Below are positions 16,086 through 24,901 of a stretch of 64,000 nt of DNA, piece by piece. Within the stretch, counting starts at the first letter, position 1, and every line of letters begins with the position of its first letter. The translations under genes were made by a program, and so were the position numbers. The stretch is taken from the NCBI GenBank assembly GCA_903882745.1, contig CAIRYG010000005.1:1-64000 (forward strand), in the 5' to 3' direction. Source of the DNA: an uncultured Gemmatimonadota bacterium. GTDB taxonomy: Bacteria; Gemmatimonadota; Gemmatimonadetes; Gemmatimonadales; Gemmatimonadaceae. The notes under the pieces were generated by a model. The model was given only the letters and a program-made list of their open reading frames with translations. It did not search any database and was not told the origin of the DNA.

Positions 16086-19000
16086 TGCCGACCCTGACCA
16101 ATTCGCAGTTGCAGGTCATCACGAGCACCGCGAGCCGATTGCTGGTGGATGCGGGCGCCGGCTCGGGAAAGACCACGACAGTTGTACAGGCAATCTGCCA
16201 TCAACTCGGCGTGACCGTTCCTCAGGAGCCGCCGATTGCTCCTGTCGCCAGCCCGCTCACGTTCGAGCAGATTGCGGCAATCACGTTCACGAACCAGTCG
16301 GCGGCCGATCTCAAGCGTAAAATGCGTGCGGCATTGCGCGCTGGAGGGCGGCGCGACTTGGCGGCCGACGTCGATTCGTCCCGCATTGGGACAATCCACA
16401 GTTTCTGCGGAGACGTGCTGCGCGACTTTGCGTTGCGCGCGGGAGTTCGTCCGGGGCGGCGCGTGCTCGATGAGGGCGAGGGCGCATCGATCGCGCGTGA
16501 ATGCGCACGTGAAGCATTGCATGCGGCGATCGAAGGTGGCGGCGTTACTGGGCTTCAGGAACTCCTCATGGGGAGGCGCCTCAAGGACGTCACCCCGTGG
16601 ATCGAGATGATTGCCTCCGACGCTGACCGGCTCGCGCATTGGGACGCGCACCGTGACACGCTGCGGCCGCACGAGGTTGCGGTGCTAGAGATTGCCACGC
16701 GCGCGAAGGCGCTGCGGAACGAGTGGCTTGATCGTGAGGGACTCCTCGATTTCGACCGTATGATTGTTGAGACCCGCGACCTGCTGCAGCACGAAGAGGT
16801 GCGCCACGCCGTGCAACAGCGCATCAGACTATTGGTGCTGGACGAGTTCCAGGACGTGGACCCCGCGCAGCGCGCCATCGCCTTTCTGCTCGGCGGGCTT
16901 TTACACGACGATCCATCCCCGACACGTATCGTCCTTGTGGGCGATCCAAAACAGAGCATTTACCGCTTCCGCCGCGCCGATGTGACGCTCTGGAACGCGG
17001 TAGCCGCGCGGTTTCGGGATGGGGCTGGCGTGGTGCTTCCACTCAGCGACAATTTCCGCAGTAAGGCGGCGATCCTCGGCATGGTGGACCATGCGGTCGG
17101 GCGCACGTTGGGGAATGCCCTTAGCGGGGAGCGGCGTGAGTTCGAAGTCGACTACCAGTCGTTGGTACCGCGGGCGGAGCAGGCCGAGGGTGATCGTGCG
17201 GTGGAGTTCCTGCTCGTGCCGCAGGATAAGGAAGGAGAGAAGGCACCGAACGCCAGCGCCGTGCGCTCGCTTGAGGCCACGGCTGTGGCGCGGCGCATCA
17301 CAGAGATGGCGACCAACGGAACGCCATACGGTGATATCGCGATTTTGCTCGCCGGCTGGGGAGATGTAGAGCGCTATGTAGAGGCACTCGAAAAGGTTGG
17401 AGTGCCGACATACCTGCTGCGGTCGGAAGGGTTCTGGGAAGATCGCGCCGTGCTTGACTGTATCCTTGCGCTGCGTGCGATTCGCGACCCGGCCGACGAC
17501 GTCGCGATGGTTGGCTTTTTGAAGAGTCCGTTCGTGGGTGTGCGTGACGATACACTGCTCGCCCTCGCACGCCGAGCGAACGGGGGGCCCATTGGTGAGG
17601 CACTCGCCGATGTCGCCGTTGAACGCGCGCTTCTTGACCGCGCGTCGGCGATTCTCCAGCGACTTCGGGAACTGCGCGATCGGGTGAGCGTACACGAGCT
17701 CATTTCACGACTCGTGTGGGACTCAGGGTTCTTCGGTGTGCTTGGGCTCAACGTCCGGGATGGTCAACAGGCCGTGGCGAATGTCCGGAAGCTCATTCGG
17801 ATGGCCTCGACAACACCCGGGCAATCGCTTGGGGAGTTTCTGCGTACCGTGGGAGATCAGCGTGAGCGCAAAGACCGCGTCGCGCCGGAGCGCCTGCACC
17901 GCGAGCGGTCGAACGTGGTGACTATCACGTCCATCCATAGCGCGAAAGGGCTCGAGTGGCCGATCGTCTTTTGGTGCGACCTAGTGCGCGGGGTGGCGCC
18001 AGAGAAGGAGAAGTGCATTACCGGGCGTGATGCCTTCCGTGTGAAACAGACGGCAGGAGACGAGGATGAGGATCCGGTGTTCGCTGCCATGGTGGAGGAG
18101 CGTGCGCTCGAGGAACGTGCAGAAAATGCTCGTCTGTGGTACGTGGCGTCCACGCGCGCAAAGACTCGCTTGGTGTTGAGTGGGGTTCCGCTCGGAACGA
18201 TGCGGGCGGCTGGATCGCCGGCAGAAATGTTTCGCGAGGTGTTCCCGTCACTCGGTGTAGCGAGTGAGATTGAGTATACGAGCACCGATGGCACGACGTA
18301 CCATGCGACGACGTCATTGTGTGACGGTGTGGCGGCTCCGAATGTGCCGGCAGTTGCAGGCGTTGGTGACCTATCGCTGCCGCCCGAAGGCGTACGGGTA
18401 CCCGCTGGTAGGACGCGCCTCTCGGCGACGCAACTCATGCAGTTCGCCCACGATCCGGAAAGCTGGTGGAATCGCTCCGTGCGGCGATTCGCTGCCAGCG
18501 GTGGTGGAAGTAGCGCGGGCGGAAGTAGCGCGGGTGGAGTGAGCCGCGCGGATGCCGGAGCGATTGCGACCGGCGTGATTGTACATGCCGTGTTGGAACG
18601 GCTCGAGCGTGATGGCACCGACCTCGACGATTTGATTGAGAGCGTGAGCGCCGGCGGCGACGGCAGCGCCGGCAGCGACGGTGACCAACCGGCGTTGGAT
18701 AGCCCACTCCGACTCGCGTGGCGGGCGTATATTCGCGAGCGAGTTGAGGCGGCGGCCAACTCACCCGTCTGGCGGGAGGTCGCGGAGCAAACGTCGGCGC
18801 GCCGCGAGTTGAGCTTCACTCGAGTTCTTGCCGATGGCACGACCATCAATGGCGCGCTCGACTTGGCCTCGATGGACGACCGTTCGGCCCGAATCGTCGA
18901 TGTCAAAAGCAGCAGCGCCGGCGCCGGTGCGCTCGCCGAACGCTACTCGATCCAGGCGGCGATCTACGCGGACGCCGCGCGGGCGATCGGCGGCGCGAGC

Positions 19001-19114
19001 GACGTGCGGTTCACGCTGGTCAGCGTCCCGTCGGGAGCCACCACGGATGTCGTTCCGACCGACGATGTTCCTGCGCTGGTTATGGCTGTTCGGGCCTGGG
19101 CGGGTGGTGGGTGA
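16085..19114 (+). CDS. AddA-like UvrD/RecB-family helicase-nuclease
   Basis: A 1009-residue SF1A helicase: Walker A DAGAGSGKTT (residues 22-31), motif II LLVLDEFQDVDPAQ, motif III-IV GDPKQSIYRFRRAD, motif V ITSIHSAKGLEWPIVF and motif VI LWYVASTRAKTRL. The C-terminal ~150 residues are a RecB-type nuclease with VDVKSSS and YSIQAAIYADAA (QxxxY motif). A Gly/Ser-rich linker precedes the nuclease domain. The ATG at 16085 overlaps the AddB stop by one base; an upstream in-frame start at 16013 lies inside addB and adds only non-homologous residues. Together the two genes form an AddAB-like complex for end resection. No Chi-recognition residues can be judged by eye. Confidence 0.88.
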   Translation: MPTLTNSQLQVITSTASRLLVDAGAGSGKTTTVVQAICHQLGVTVPQEPPIAPVASPLTFEQIAAITFTNQSAADLKRKMRAALRAGGRRDLAADVDSSRIGTIHSFCGDVLRDFALRAGVRPGRRVLDEGEGASIARECAREALHAAIEGGGVTGLQELLMGRRLKDVTPWIEMIASDADRLAHWDAHRDTLRPHEVAVLEIATRAKALRNEWLDREGLLDFDRMIVETRDLLQHEEVRHAVQQRIRLLVLDEFQDVDPAQRAIAFLLGGLLHDDPSPTRIVLVGDPKQSIYRFRRADVTLWNAVAARFRDGAGVVLPLSDNFRSKAAILGMVDHAVGRTLGNALSGERREFEVDYQSLVPRAEQAEGDRAVEFLLVPQDKEGEKAPNASAVRSLEATAVARRITEMATNGTPYGDIAILLAGWGDVERYVEALEKVGVPTYLLRSEGFWEDRAVLDCILALRAIRDPADDVAMVGFLKSPFVGVRDDTLLALARRANGGPIGEALADVAVERALLDRASAILQRLRELRDRVSVHELISRLVWDSGFFGVLGLNVRDGQQAVANVRKLIRMASTTPGQSLGEFLRTVGDQRERKDRVAPERLHRERSNVVTITSIHSAKGLEWPIVFWCDLVRGVAPEKEKCITGRDAFRVKQTAGDEDEDPVFAAMVEERALEERAENARLWYVASTRAKTRLVLSGVPLGTMRAAGSPAEMFREVFPSLGVASEIEYTSTDGTTYHATTSLCDGVAAPNVPAVAGVGDLSLPPEGVRVPAGRTRLSATQLMQFAHDPESWWNRSVRRFAASGGGSSAGGSSAGGVSRADAGAIATGVIVHAVLERLERDGTDLDDLIESVSAGGDGSAGSDGDQPALDSPLRLAWRAYIRERVEAAANSPVWREVAEQTSARRELSFTRVLADGTTINGALDLASMDDRSARIVDVKSSSAGAGALAERYSIQAAIYADAARAIGGASDVRFTLVSVPSGATTDVVPTDDVPALVMAVRAWAGGG

Positions 19115-19209
19115 GGGCACCTCCCGACCGTTTCTCACCCAAGCCCGAGTAGAAGCTCCTGCCTATCGAGCGCTGACGCTGGGAATGGGTCTGGAATCAC
19201 GAGAGGAGC

Positions 19210-19659
19210 TCATCTGATCAACAGATCGGCCGGTATTCCGAGCTCGCGGTGGAGCGCTCGCACCTGCCCAATCGAGAGCGGGCGCTTTCCCGAGAAAAAC
19301 TCCGAGACACGTGCCTTGCCCCCCATCGCCTGGTGCAGGTCGACGCGGCTCAGCCCCCGCTGCTCGAGCATGAAGGCGACCGCGCGCTGGGGGGTTCCGG
19401 CGCTGTCGTCGAATGGGTCATGCGCATCTTCGTACGCTTCGATGAGCACCGACAGGAACTCCAGCCGGTCGTACGCAATGCTCCCACGACGTGGCTCGGC
19501 ATCGACCAACTGATCGACTTCGGTCACTGCCGCGCGATACTCACGCGCGTTGCGTAGCACGTGCGGAGTGGAGAAATCGAGGCGTGGTGCTGCGTGCTGC
19601 GCGGAGCGCTGCGAGGAGCGAGGGACAGCGCGTGGGGTGGTGAGTTGTGCGGAGGCCAT
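19210..19659 (-). CDS. higA: HigA-type antitoxin (XRE, COG5499-like)
   Basis: A 149-residue protein of the long HigA class. The N-terminal half has the RLEFLSVLIEAYEDAHDPFDD block that such antitoxins use to bind toxin. The C-terminal XRE domain carries MLEQRGLSRVDLHQAMGGKARVSEFFSGKRPLS. It is encoded 21 bp downstream of its HigB-type toxin on the minus strand, the toxin-first order of higBA loci. A basic, Ala/Arg-rich ~30-residue N-terminal tail is extra compared with typical members. It should repress its own promoter, and a perfect palindrome overlaps that promoter at 20001-20029. The gene converges on the addA-like gene. Confidence 0.87.
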   Translation of the reverse strand: MASAQLTTPRAVPRSSQRSAQHAAPRLDFSTPHVLRNAREYRAAVTEVDQLVDAEPRRGSIAYDRLEFLSVLIEAYEDAHDPFDDSAGTPQRAVAFMLEQRGLSRVDLHQAMGGKARVSEFFSGKRPLSIGQVRALHRELGIPADLLIR

Positions 19660-19680
19660 CGTCGGGGGCTACAGGGTCAG

Positions 19681-19977
19681 TTACAAGAGATTGCGAGCGA
19701 TTAACCGATCGTACTCGGCGTGCGTCACCACATGCCGAATGTAGATCCTGCCCAGGTCGAAGCGCATGTCGACGACCAGGCGGTAGCGATTGTGGCAGAT
19801 GTTGAAGACCGCACGAAAACGGCCAATAAAGTCAACGGAAGGGAAGTCCACGAGCACCTCGCGCGGCGATCCGTAGCGTTTGCGGCGCATGATCCGCGTC
19901 CACTCGAGTAGCGGTGGCGCGGCGTCGACGTGCGCGTGGCCGAACTGGGTCAGGCGCATTCGCGTAATGATGTGCAT
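19681..19977 (-). CDS. higB: HigB-type toxin (mRNA interferase family)
   Basis: A 98-residue protein starting MHIITRMRLTQF, the standard opening of the HigB_toxin family. It has PLLEWTRIMRRKRYGSPREV in the middle and the conserved FNICHNRYRLVVDM and YIRHVVTHAEYDRL at the end. The His/Glu/Tyr near the C-terminus are characteristic of this RelE-like fold. Members cleave mRNA at the ribosome. I chose ATG 19977; a TTG nine codons upstream falls inside the operator palindrome. With the downstream HigA gene this is a complete type II toxin-antitoxin module, one of two HigBA modules flanking the MoxR/vWA/MAT operon. Confidence 0.88.
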   Translation of the reverse strand: MHIITRMRLTQFGHAHVDAAPPLLEWTRIMRRKRYGSPREVLVDFPSVDFIGRFRAVFNICHNRYRLVVDMRFDLGRIYIRHVVTHAEYDRLIARNLL

Positions 19978-20000
19978 CGCATGTGGGCCTCGTGTCGGGA

Positions 20001-20041
20001 GCAATAGTTCCCAATTTGGGAACTATTGCCCGTGGTGTCAA
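20001..20041 (-). promoter_or_regulatory. higBA promoter with palindromic operator
   Basis: A perfect inverted repeat with 13-bp arms GCAATAGTTCCCA (20001-20013) and its complement (20017-20029), separated by ATT. On the minus strand TTGACA (20041-20036) is followed after 17 nt by CAAATT, so the palindrome covers the spacer and the -10 box. This placement is what autorepression by HigA requires. The first toxin codon is 24 bp downstream of the palindrome. Confidence 0.75.
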
Positions 20042-20140
20042 GTCGGACGCGGCGTGGGTGTGCGACCGACGCTGTTATCGATAACCCCGCCCGCCCCAAC
20101 CATGGTCATCATTGCACCGCTGTGCACATCATTCGAACGC

Positions 20141-21250
20141 CTACCGCACCGCCTCCCACGCCCGACCCTCGCCCCCCAAGTGCCCCCAGCGCGCCAGCTC
20201 CACCAAGTCGCGTGAACCGGCATACCGCTCGCCACTGTACGTCAGGCTGAGATCCAAGAACCGCGCCACGCGAGCGGCCCGGTCGGAACTCACCCCCTCA
20301 GCAAGCACATCGAGAACTCGCGCCTCACGATCCCCAGGGAACCAGCCCAAAGTGACCTGTGCCTCAGGGGCCAGCCCGAGTTCCACAAGGAGCCGCGCAA
20401 AGCGACGCGCGTGCAAACCGCCGGCGCGGTCCGGAGACCAGAAATCCTTGCCCGACCACGCGCCACCACCGATCGGGACGCGCGGACCATACGCGTCAAT
20501 CACGAGCTTCTTCCCCGTAAGCCCGTTGTCTCCCTCGGGGCCGCCAATCTCAAACGCACCACCACCATTCACAATGACACGCTCAGGAAGTTGCGCACTG
20601 AAACCGCGCAACGCCGACGCCGCGTCGGTCAACTCCGCCGACAGCGCCTGCCGCACCCCCCGGTGCAACGACAAGGCGTCGGCCCCAATCAGCTGCTGCA
20701 ACGAACAACAAAACTCTTCGAGTTCCCAGCGATCGCCATAGTCGCGCAACAGCACCACCACCTTTCCATCGGGACCGAGCTGCAACTCCGGATACACCTC
20801 CCGCAACCCGTACAGACGACGCGCAATTCGCCGCACCAGCCACTGCTCGACCGGCAGATATTCCGTCTCCGGACGATCCACGGCGTAGCCAATGCAAATG
20901 GACTGGTCGTCCGACAGCTCACGCAACTCGGACTCGCCCTCAACGAGAACATCCATGCACGCCGCATTGTGCACCGTGAGCACCTCCGGCGCCGGCCGCC
21001 ATCCGTTACCGTAGCCGGCGGTACGATACACATCGCGCACAATGGCATCGACATCGATCGACGCGGAATCCGTGCACGCAATGCGCCCTGTGACAAACAC
21101 GTCATTCACATGCACCGCGACCTCGGCCGCAACCAACGCGCGCGCCTCACGCGCCATGCCCGCCGCAACGATCGCGTCGGCAATGGCATCGCACAACTTG
21201 TCCGGGTGACCCGGGAACACATACTCAGCGGTTCGAATGCGGGATGTCAT
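20141..21250 (-). CDS. Methionine adenosyltransferase (S-adenosylmethionine synthetase)
   Basis: A 369-residue MAT with the family landmarks: PGHPDKLCDAIADAIV (GHPDK at 14-18, ATP/Mg site), IGGPEGDNGLTGKKLVIDAYG (methionine/phosphate loop) and IGGGAWSGKDFWSPDRAG (P-loop-like GGGAFSGKD). It is diverged from the usual MetK: slightly short, with VAAEVAVHVNDVFVTG in place of the common VACETLVTTG. It is translationally coupled (ATGA) to the vWA/metallopeptidase gene, an unusual partner. It is the fourth gene of an operon whose leader contains tandem RNA elements. It may be the house MetK or a dedicated second enzyme; that cannot be decided from one window. Confidence 0.85.
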   Translation of the reverse strand: MTSRIRTAEYVFPGHPDKLCDAIADAIVAAGMAREARALVAAEVAVHVNDVFVTGRIACTDSASIDVDAIVRDVYRTAGYGNGWRPAPEVLTVHNAACMDVLVEGESELRELSDDQSICIGYAVDRPETEYLPVEQWLVRRIARRLYGLREVYPELQLGPDGKVVVLLRDYGDRWELEEFCCSLQQLIGADALSLHRGVRQALSAELTDAASALRGFSAQLPERVIVNGGGAFEIGGPEGDNGLTGKKLVIDAYGPRVPIGGGAWSGKDFWSPDRAGGLHARRFARLLVELGLAPEAQVTLGWFPGDREARVLDVLAEGVSSDRAARVARFLDLSLTYSGERYAGSRDLVELARWGHLGGEGRAWEAVR

Positions 21251-22605
21251 GCGGAGACTCCAATGGGGAGGGTTGCAGAAAAGTTCGTGAAGGGCGCGAG
21301 ATCGTATGTGGAAAACGATGGGGTATAGGCCACCGCAATCACGGTTCGTGCGAGCGTCTCGCAAAGCGTCCGCGATGGCGTGCCGACGTACCCGTCTGTA
21401 ATGATCAGTGCACGTTTGACCCGATGGCGTTGGATATGCTCCGCAATGCATCGGACATCAGTTCCGCCAGTGGATCGACAGACACCGCGCGACAGTTCTG
21501 CCAGCGAGACATCGGCGATGGCATCCGAGAACAGATGAATTGTGGGATGCACATCAGCGCGGCAGTCCAGCACCGCTCCGTACAGCATACCCTTGATACC
21601 TGCAATACTTCCGGACACATCGAGGTACACATGCACACGCTCCCCCGCGGGGAGTACGCGACGCATAGGAAGCTGCGCGCGGTACAAGAGTGGCGCGTAT
21701 CCGAGCGCGCGTTGCACGAGGGCGCGGCGGTCAAGTTGTGGAATCGGTTGCTGCACGACTTCGTCCTGTGCCGTCACGATTCGCGCACCACGCCCTGAGC
21801 CCTCGACCGCAAGCTTCCGAATCAACCGACGAAGCACGACCCGCGCGCTCGGCTGCGGCTGATGGCGGATGAGCTCCTCATCAAGGAGTTCGCCGAGCGC
21901 TCGGCCGCGAATCGGGTCCGGGGTCTTCGGCCATTCCTCCACAATCTTGCGCACGACGTCCGTCAGCACCGACGACCCCTCGGCAAATACTGCGGGGGAA
22001 CCTTCCTCCCCAGAGTGATCGCCGAGCAGGGGAATGCCATCGAGCCCGAAATCAACCAGCAGGCGTGGGAGAACGTCGATCACTTCTTGATAGGTGGCGC
22101 CAGTGGGTGAGTACAACGCTTGGTGCACGTTGATGGCGGCAGTTTGCCAAGCAAGCGGTTGGTTGAGCACGCAGAGTCCAGCGGGTGGAGTGTATTTGCC
22201 CGGCCAATGCGCCGGTGGGCGCAATAGGCAGTACGGAAACTCCTCCGAGTAGTAATCGCGAAAGAATGCGGTGAACTCCGGCTGCGGAAACATCCGGCAC
22301 AGCAAACCGTTGATCACGGCATCGAACACAAAGTTGTCGAGCGCTGTGATGCGCTTGAACAGGGTCGTGTGTCCAAGGAGAATGTGATGCAGTTCGTGCA
22401 TCACGAGCATCATCAACTTCTCTGGTGTTTCCGCGTGCGCCTGCACGAATGCCGGATTGATGAGCATGCGAGGCTGCACGCGGCACTCGACGGCCGCTGT
22501 CTCGACCGCCGAACTCTCCTCGATCTCCATGAGGCGAAGCAATGCGGAGATGGCGTAGGAGCCACTTGGGAAGCAGTCGAGAATCTGTTCGCTGATTGTG
22601 CTCAT
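21247..22605 (-). CDS. vWA / HExxH metallopeptidase-like protein (DUF2201-type)
   Basis: A 452-residue protein with two modules. The N-terminal half has a zincin-type motif MHELHHILLGH (His70, Glu71, His74, then His79) and a following FDAVINGLLC segment, as in DUF2201/COG3864 proteins. The C-terminal ~125 residues are a von Willebrand A domain with an intact MIDAS: DVSGS from Asp329, STGGTD, and ALIITDG. Such proteins are partnered with MoxR-type AAA ATPases, and the pair is often described as a chaperone-like metal-insertion or conflict system. Start and stop both overlap neighbours (ATGA at each end), so it is tightly coupled to the unknown protein upstream and the MAT downstream. Confidence 0.85.
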   Translation of the reverse strand: MSTISEQILDCFPSGSYAISALLRLMEIEESSAVETAAVECRVQPRMLINPAFVQAHAETPEKLMMLVMHELHHILLGHTTLFKRITALDNFVFDAVINGLLCRMFPQPEFTAFFRDYYSEEFPYCLLRPPAHWPGKYTPPAGLCVLNQPLAWQTAAINVHQALYSPTGATYQEVIDVLPRLLVDFGLDGIPLLGDHSGEEGSPAVFAEGSSVLTDVVRKIVEEWPKTPDPIRGRALGELLDEELIRHQPQPSARVVLRRLIRKLAVEGSGRGARIVTAQDEVVQQPIPQLDRRALVQRALGYAPLLYRAQLPMRRVLPAGERVHVYLDVSGSIAGIKGMLYGAVLDCRADVHPTIHLFSDAIADVSLAELSRGVCRSTGGTDVRCIAEHIQRHRVKRALIITDGYVGTPSRTLCETLARTVIAVAYTPSFSTYDLAPFTNFSATLPIGVSA

Positions 22606-23132
22606 ACGGAAAACGCTCGGAGCGGTTCGTGGTAGGCCATCGGGATGACGAGCGTTGCGTCGCGCAGCGTGAGTGCGCGACCGACTGAGGGGTATTTCGT
22701 GCGGAGCCAGACGTGTGCTGAGACCTTGGCAAGCACACTGAGGACGAGGAGGAGTTCGCTCCGCGTTTCCGCGTCTGCTAGCACCTGCGCACTGGGCGTA
22801 ACGACCTTCACCTGCGTCTTTGGGAGCAGAATACAGGCACCCGGAATCGGAATCGTGCGTGCGATGTCGTTGATTCGAGCCATGAGTGTTTGCGCAGCAC
22901 GAGCGTCGTCCCGGATATTCAGCGCCGCGTACAGGTCGTGCTCGGTCTTGAGTCGTGGAAAGAGTGTGAACCGACAGAGCGAGAACGCTGCGAGAGACGG
23001 CGTGCTGGTGTTGTCGGCGGGAGCGCCTGGCGTGCGCTTCGTCTTCAACGGCGCAAGCCCGGTGTACGAGATGCTCATATGGGGGTTATACCCGGAGTTA
23101 TGCAGCAGCGACGGCGAACGGTCGGCGGGCAT
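22602..23132 (-). CDS. Hypothetical protein of MoxR-vWA operon
   Basis: A 176-residue protein I do not recognise. It has a short polar N-terminus, then AFSLCRFTLFPRLK, a helical central part (DDARAAQTLMARINDIARTI), a hydrophobic strand CILLPKTQVKVV, and a long C-terminal helix SELLLVLSVLAKVSAHVWLR. Its position between moxR (TGATG overlap) and the vWA gene (ATGA overlap) makes it a likely obligate component of the same complex. The start may be Met1 at 23132 or the internal Met19; the coupled overlap favours 23132. It could be the third partner seen in MoxR-vWA ternary systems, but no sequence feature proves this. Confidence 0.65.
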   Translation of the reverse strand: MPADRSPSLLHNSGYNPHMSISYTGLAPLKTKRTPGAPADNTSTPSLAAFSLCRFTLFPRLKTEHDLYAALNIRDDARAAQTLMARINDIARTIPIPGACILLPKTQVKVVTPSAQVLADAETRSELLLVLSVLAKVSAHVWLRTKYPSVGRALTLRDATLVIPMAYHEPLRAFSV

Positions 23133-24613
23133 CAGGCGGCTCTCGCAAAGCGGCGCAGGACGCGCCCGAAGTCGGAGAAGAAGCGTTCGGAGTCTTCACG
23201 TGAGTGCAACTCATTGGCGGCGAAGGCTCGCACCGCCGCGTTCGCCCGAATCTGATCTCGTGCGGCATTCGGGTTCAATGTCGCGAGCAATTCCTGAAGA
23301 CGCACCCACGCGGCGCGGCGCGGATTGCCCGTATGCAGCACTTCGGCGTAGTGTTGCGTGACAATCATGGCTTGGTAGGACGCCGCGATTTGGTCCGCAA
23401 TTGCGGCGTTCAGTCGTCCACAGTTCTCGGATTCGAACAGATGGACGGTGGCCGCAGCGCGCGCGCCGGGCGTGAGCTGCGCGAGCGAGTCGGCGACCAC
23501 GGTGGAGAAGTCGGAGCCGCTCAGCGCAGTGGTGTCACACGCGAGCCGGATCCGCTCACACGGATCCGGCGTCAAAATGATGGCACGGAGCGGATTGAGC
23601 GGATCGATGGCAAATAGGCGCCACGCTTCGCGGTGGGCCGCGATGACCTTAGTGGTGTCGATCTTGATGCCCTGCGCACGCTGTGGGATTCCTGTTGTCA
23701 GGGCGAGCAGTGCGGCGTCAGCGGGAGTGAGCGTGGCATCGATCACGGTCGCGGCCGCCTGCACGGCGAGTATGGCACGATGCAGCATGCCTTGGCGTCG
23801 TGGACTGAGTGTCAGCCCCGCTTGCGCGAGCAGTAGTGCCACCGTGCGCACGTAGCCCGCCACGCGGCTCACCGACTCTGCATCGATGGTCGCGCGAACC
23901 GTGCGCGTATGCGCGATGGCGTTCTGCAGCGCGGCCGCCACATGCTCGGGCACCGGCGCATCGGTCGCGGTGATGACGGCGAGTTGCTGCGTTTCGGTGA
24001 GCGAATTCCATTCTGGCACCGCGACCACGTATGCGAACCGATCGGCCAATGCGGCGTCGAGCGGCTCTGACCCCACGTAGCCATTGTCGACGTCATCGGT
24101 GGCGGGCGGGTTCATAGCCGACCAGCGGTAGCGCAGGTTGAACAGAGGGAGCCCTTGTACTTTCCGCTCGTGGATGATGGGAAAGAGTTTGTTCTGGATG
24201 TCGGGGCGGCAGCGGGAGATCTCGTCGAAGATCACCGCGCCCGCGCCCCAGATGGCGGCGGGGGTCTTGATGTACTCGAGTGTGCCGTCCTTGCCCGGGA
24301 GCGGGAAGCCGACGAGATCGTCGAAGTTGAGGAGGCTCGCGTTGTAGTGGCGCGCGCTCAGGCCCAGTGCGTCGGCAATTCGGGTGAGCAGTAATGTTTT
24401 GGCCGTACCGTGGGGGCCGATCAGGAGTAGCGGCTCCTCGGTGGCGAGCGCGGCGAGCAGCACGGGCGCCAGCGGACCGAGTCCGTGGAGTCCGAGCTGG
24501 GTGAAGAGATCGGTGGGGAGTGCGACTGGTGCCGACGGTTGCGTTGGACGCGTGGCGCCTGATGTGGTCGCGGTGGCCTTGGACGATTTTTTGGTGCTGG
24601 GGACGTTGGGCAT
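23132..24613 (-). CDS. MoxR/RavA-type AAA ATPase
   Basis: A 493-residue AAA+ ATPase with Walker A GPHGTAKTLL, NFDDLVGFPLPG, a Walker B VIFDEISRCRPDIQN and sensor segment RWSAMNPPATDD. This is the MoxR-branch arrangement in which the pore loop and a GxP step precede Walker B. A ~35-residue Lys/Ser/Thr-rich N-terminal tail precedes the domain, and the C-terminal ~200 residues are helical. The chosen ATG at 24613 has AGGAG 7-11 nt upstream; longer frames run into the structured leader and are rejected. It heads a four-gene operon with the unknown protein, the vWA/HExxH protein and the MAT, and probably remodels the vWA partner or its target. Confidence 0.87.
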   Translation of the reverse strand: MPNVPSTKKSSKATATTSGATRPTQPSAPVALPTDLFTQLGLHGLGPLAPVLLAALATEEPLLLIGPHGTAKTLLLTRIADALGLSARHYNASLLNFDDLVGFPLPGKDGTLEYIKTPAAIWGAGAVIFDEISRCRPDIQNKLFPIIHERKVQGLPLFNLRYRWSAMNPPATDDVDNGYVGSEPLDAALADRFAYVVAVPEWNSLTETQQLAVITATDAPVPEHVAAALQNAIAHTRTVRATIDAESVSRVAGYVRTVALLLAQAGLTLSPRRQGMLHRAILAVQAAATVIDATLTPADAALLALTTGIPQRAQGIKIDTTKVIAAHREAWRLFAIDPLNPLRAIILTPDPCERIRLACDTTALSGSDFSTVVADSLAQLTPGARAAATVHLFESENCGRLNAAIADQIAASYQAMIVTQHYAEVLHTGNPRRAAWVRLQELLATLNPNAARDQIRANAAVRAFAANELHSREDSERFFSDFGRVLRRFARAA

Positions 24614-24696
24614 GGAGATCTCCTGGGAGTGGTGCGAGGAGAGGTAGACGCTTCCATGCCGAGGCCCGCTCGTTTGCTCCCGTGAGGAATCGGGGA

Positions 24697-24764
24697 GCCG
24701 CATGCCACCGAATCGGTGGAACCACCTTGCCCGGGTCGGGCAGGTTGGCGGAGGCGTCAGCCTC
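24697..24764 (-). ncRNA. Structured leader RNA element, proximal copy (candidate riboswitch aptamer)
   Basis: Second of two related leader elements, nearer the moxR start. In order it has a 5-bp hairpin GAGGC-UGAC-GCCUC; then CCGCCAACCUG, hairpin GCCCG-ACC-CGGGC, AAGGUGG; a 6-bp hairpin CCACCG-AUU-CGGUGG; and AUGCGGC, whose GCGG can pair back to CCGC. The sequence outside the hairpins matches the distal copy. Its 3' end GGCUCCC can alternatively pair with GGGAGC at 24676-24681 to make a downstream hairpin (24676-24698), a possible on/off switch. The GCCAACC...AAGGUG core resembles part of the SAM-I core, but the full SAM-I consensus is not present. Confidence 0.6.
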
Positions 24765-24837
24765 GCTCGCAATGCTTGGGTGTTGCTGGGGTGAACTGGT
24801 GGATCGTGTCGGTCGCGGGTCGCGACCGTGGCGGAAA

Positions 24838-24872
24838 TAGAAAACCCTCCATCTGACATGCAGAGGAGGGTT
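24838..24872 (-). terminator. Intrinsic terminator in the leader (attenuator)
   Basis: On the minus strand AACCCTCC (24872-24865) pairs with GGAGGGTT (24850-24843). The stem is extended by TCTG/CAGA around a CATGT loop and is followed by TTCTATTT. This is a 12-bp, one-bulge terminator sitting 30 nt downstream of the distal RNA element and some 230 nt before the moxR start, a classic expression-platform position. Confidence 0.7.
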
Positions 24873-24901
24873 GAACTCGCGCAGCCCGTTGGATTGCCAG
24901 A

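Noticed and set aside
20074-20085. 12-bp palindrome GTTATCGATAAC between higB and the MAT gene
   Set aside because: Isolated, no promoter geometry or second copy nearby, so no role can be assigned.
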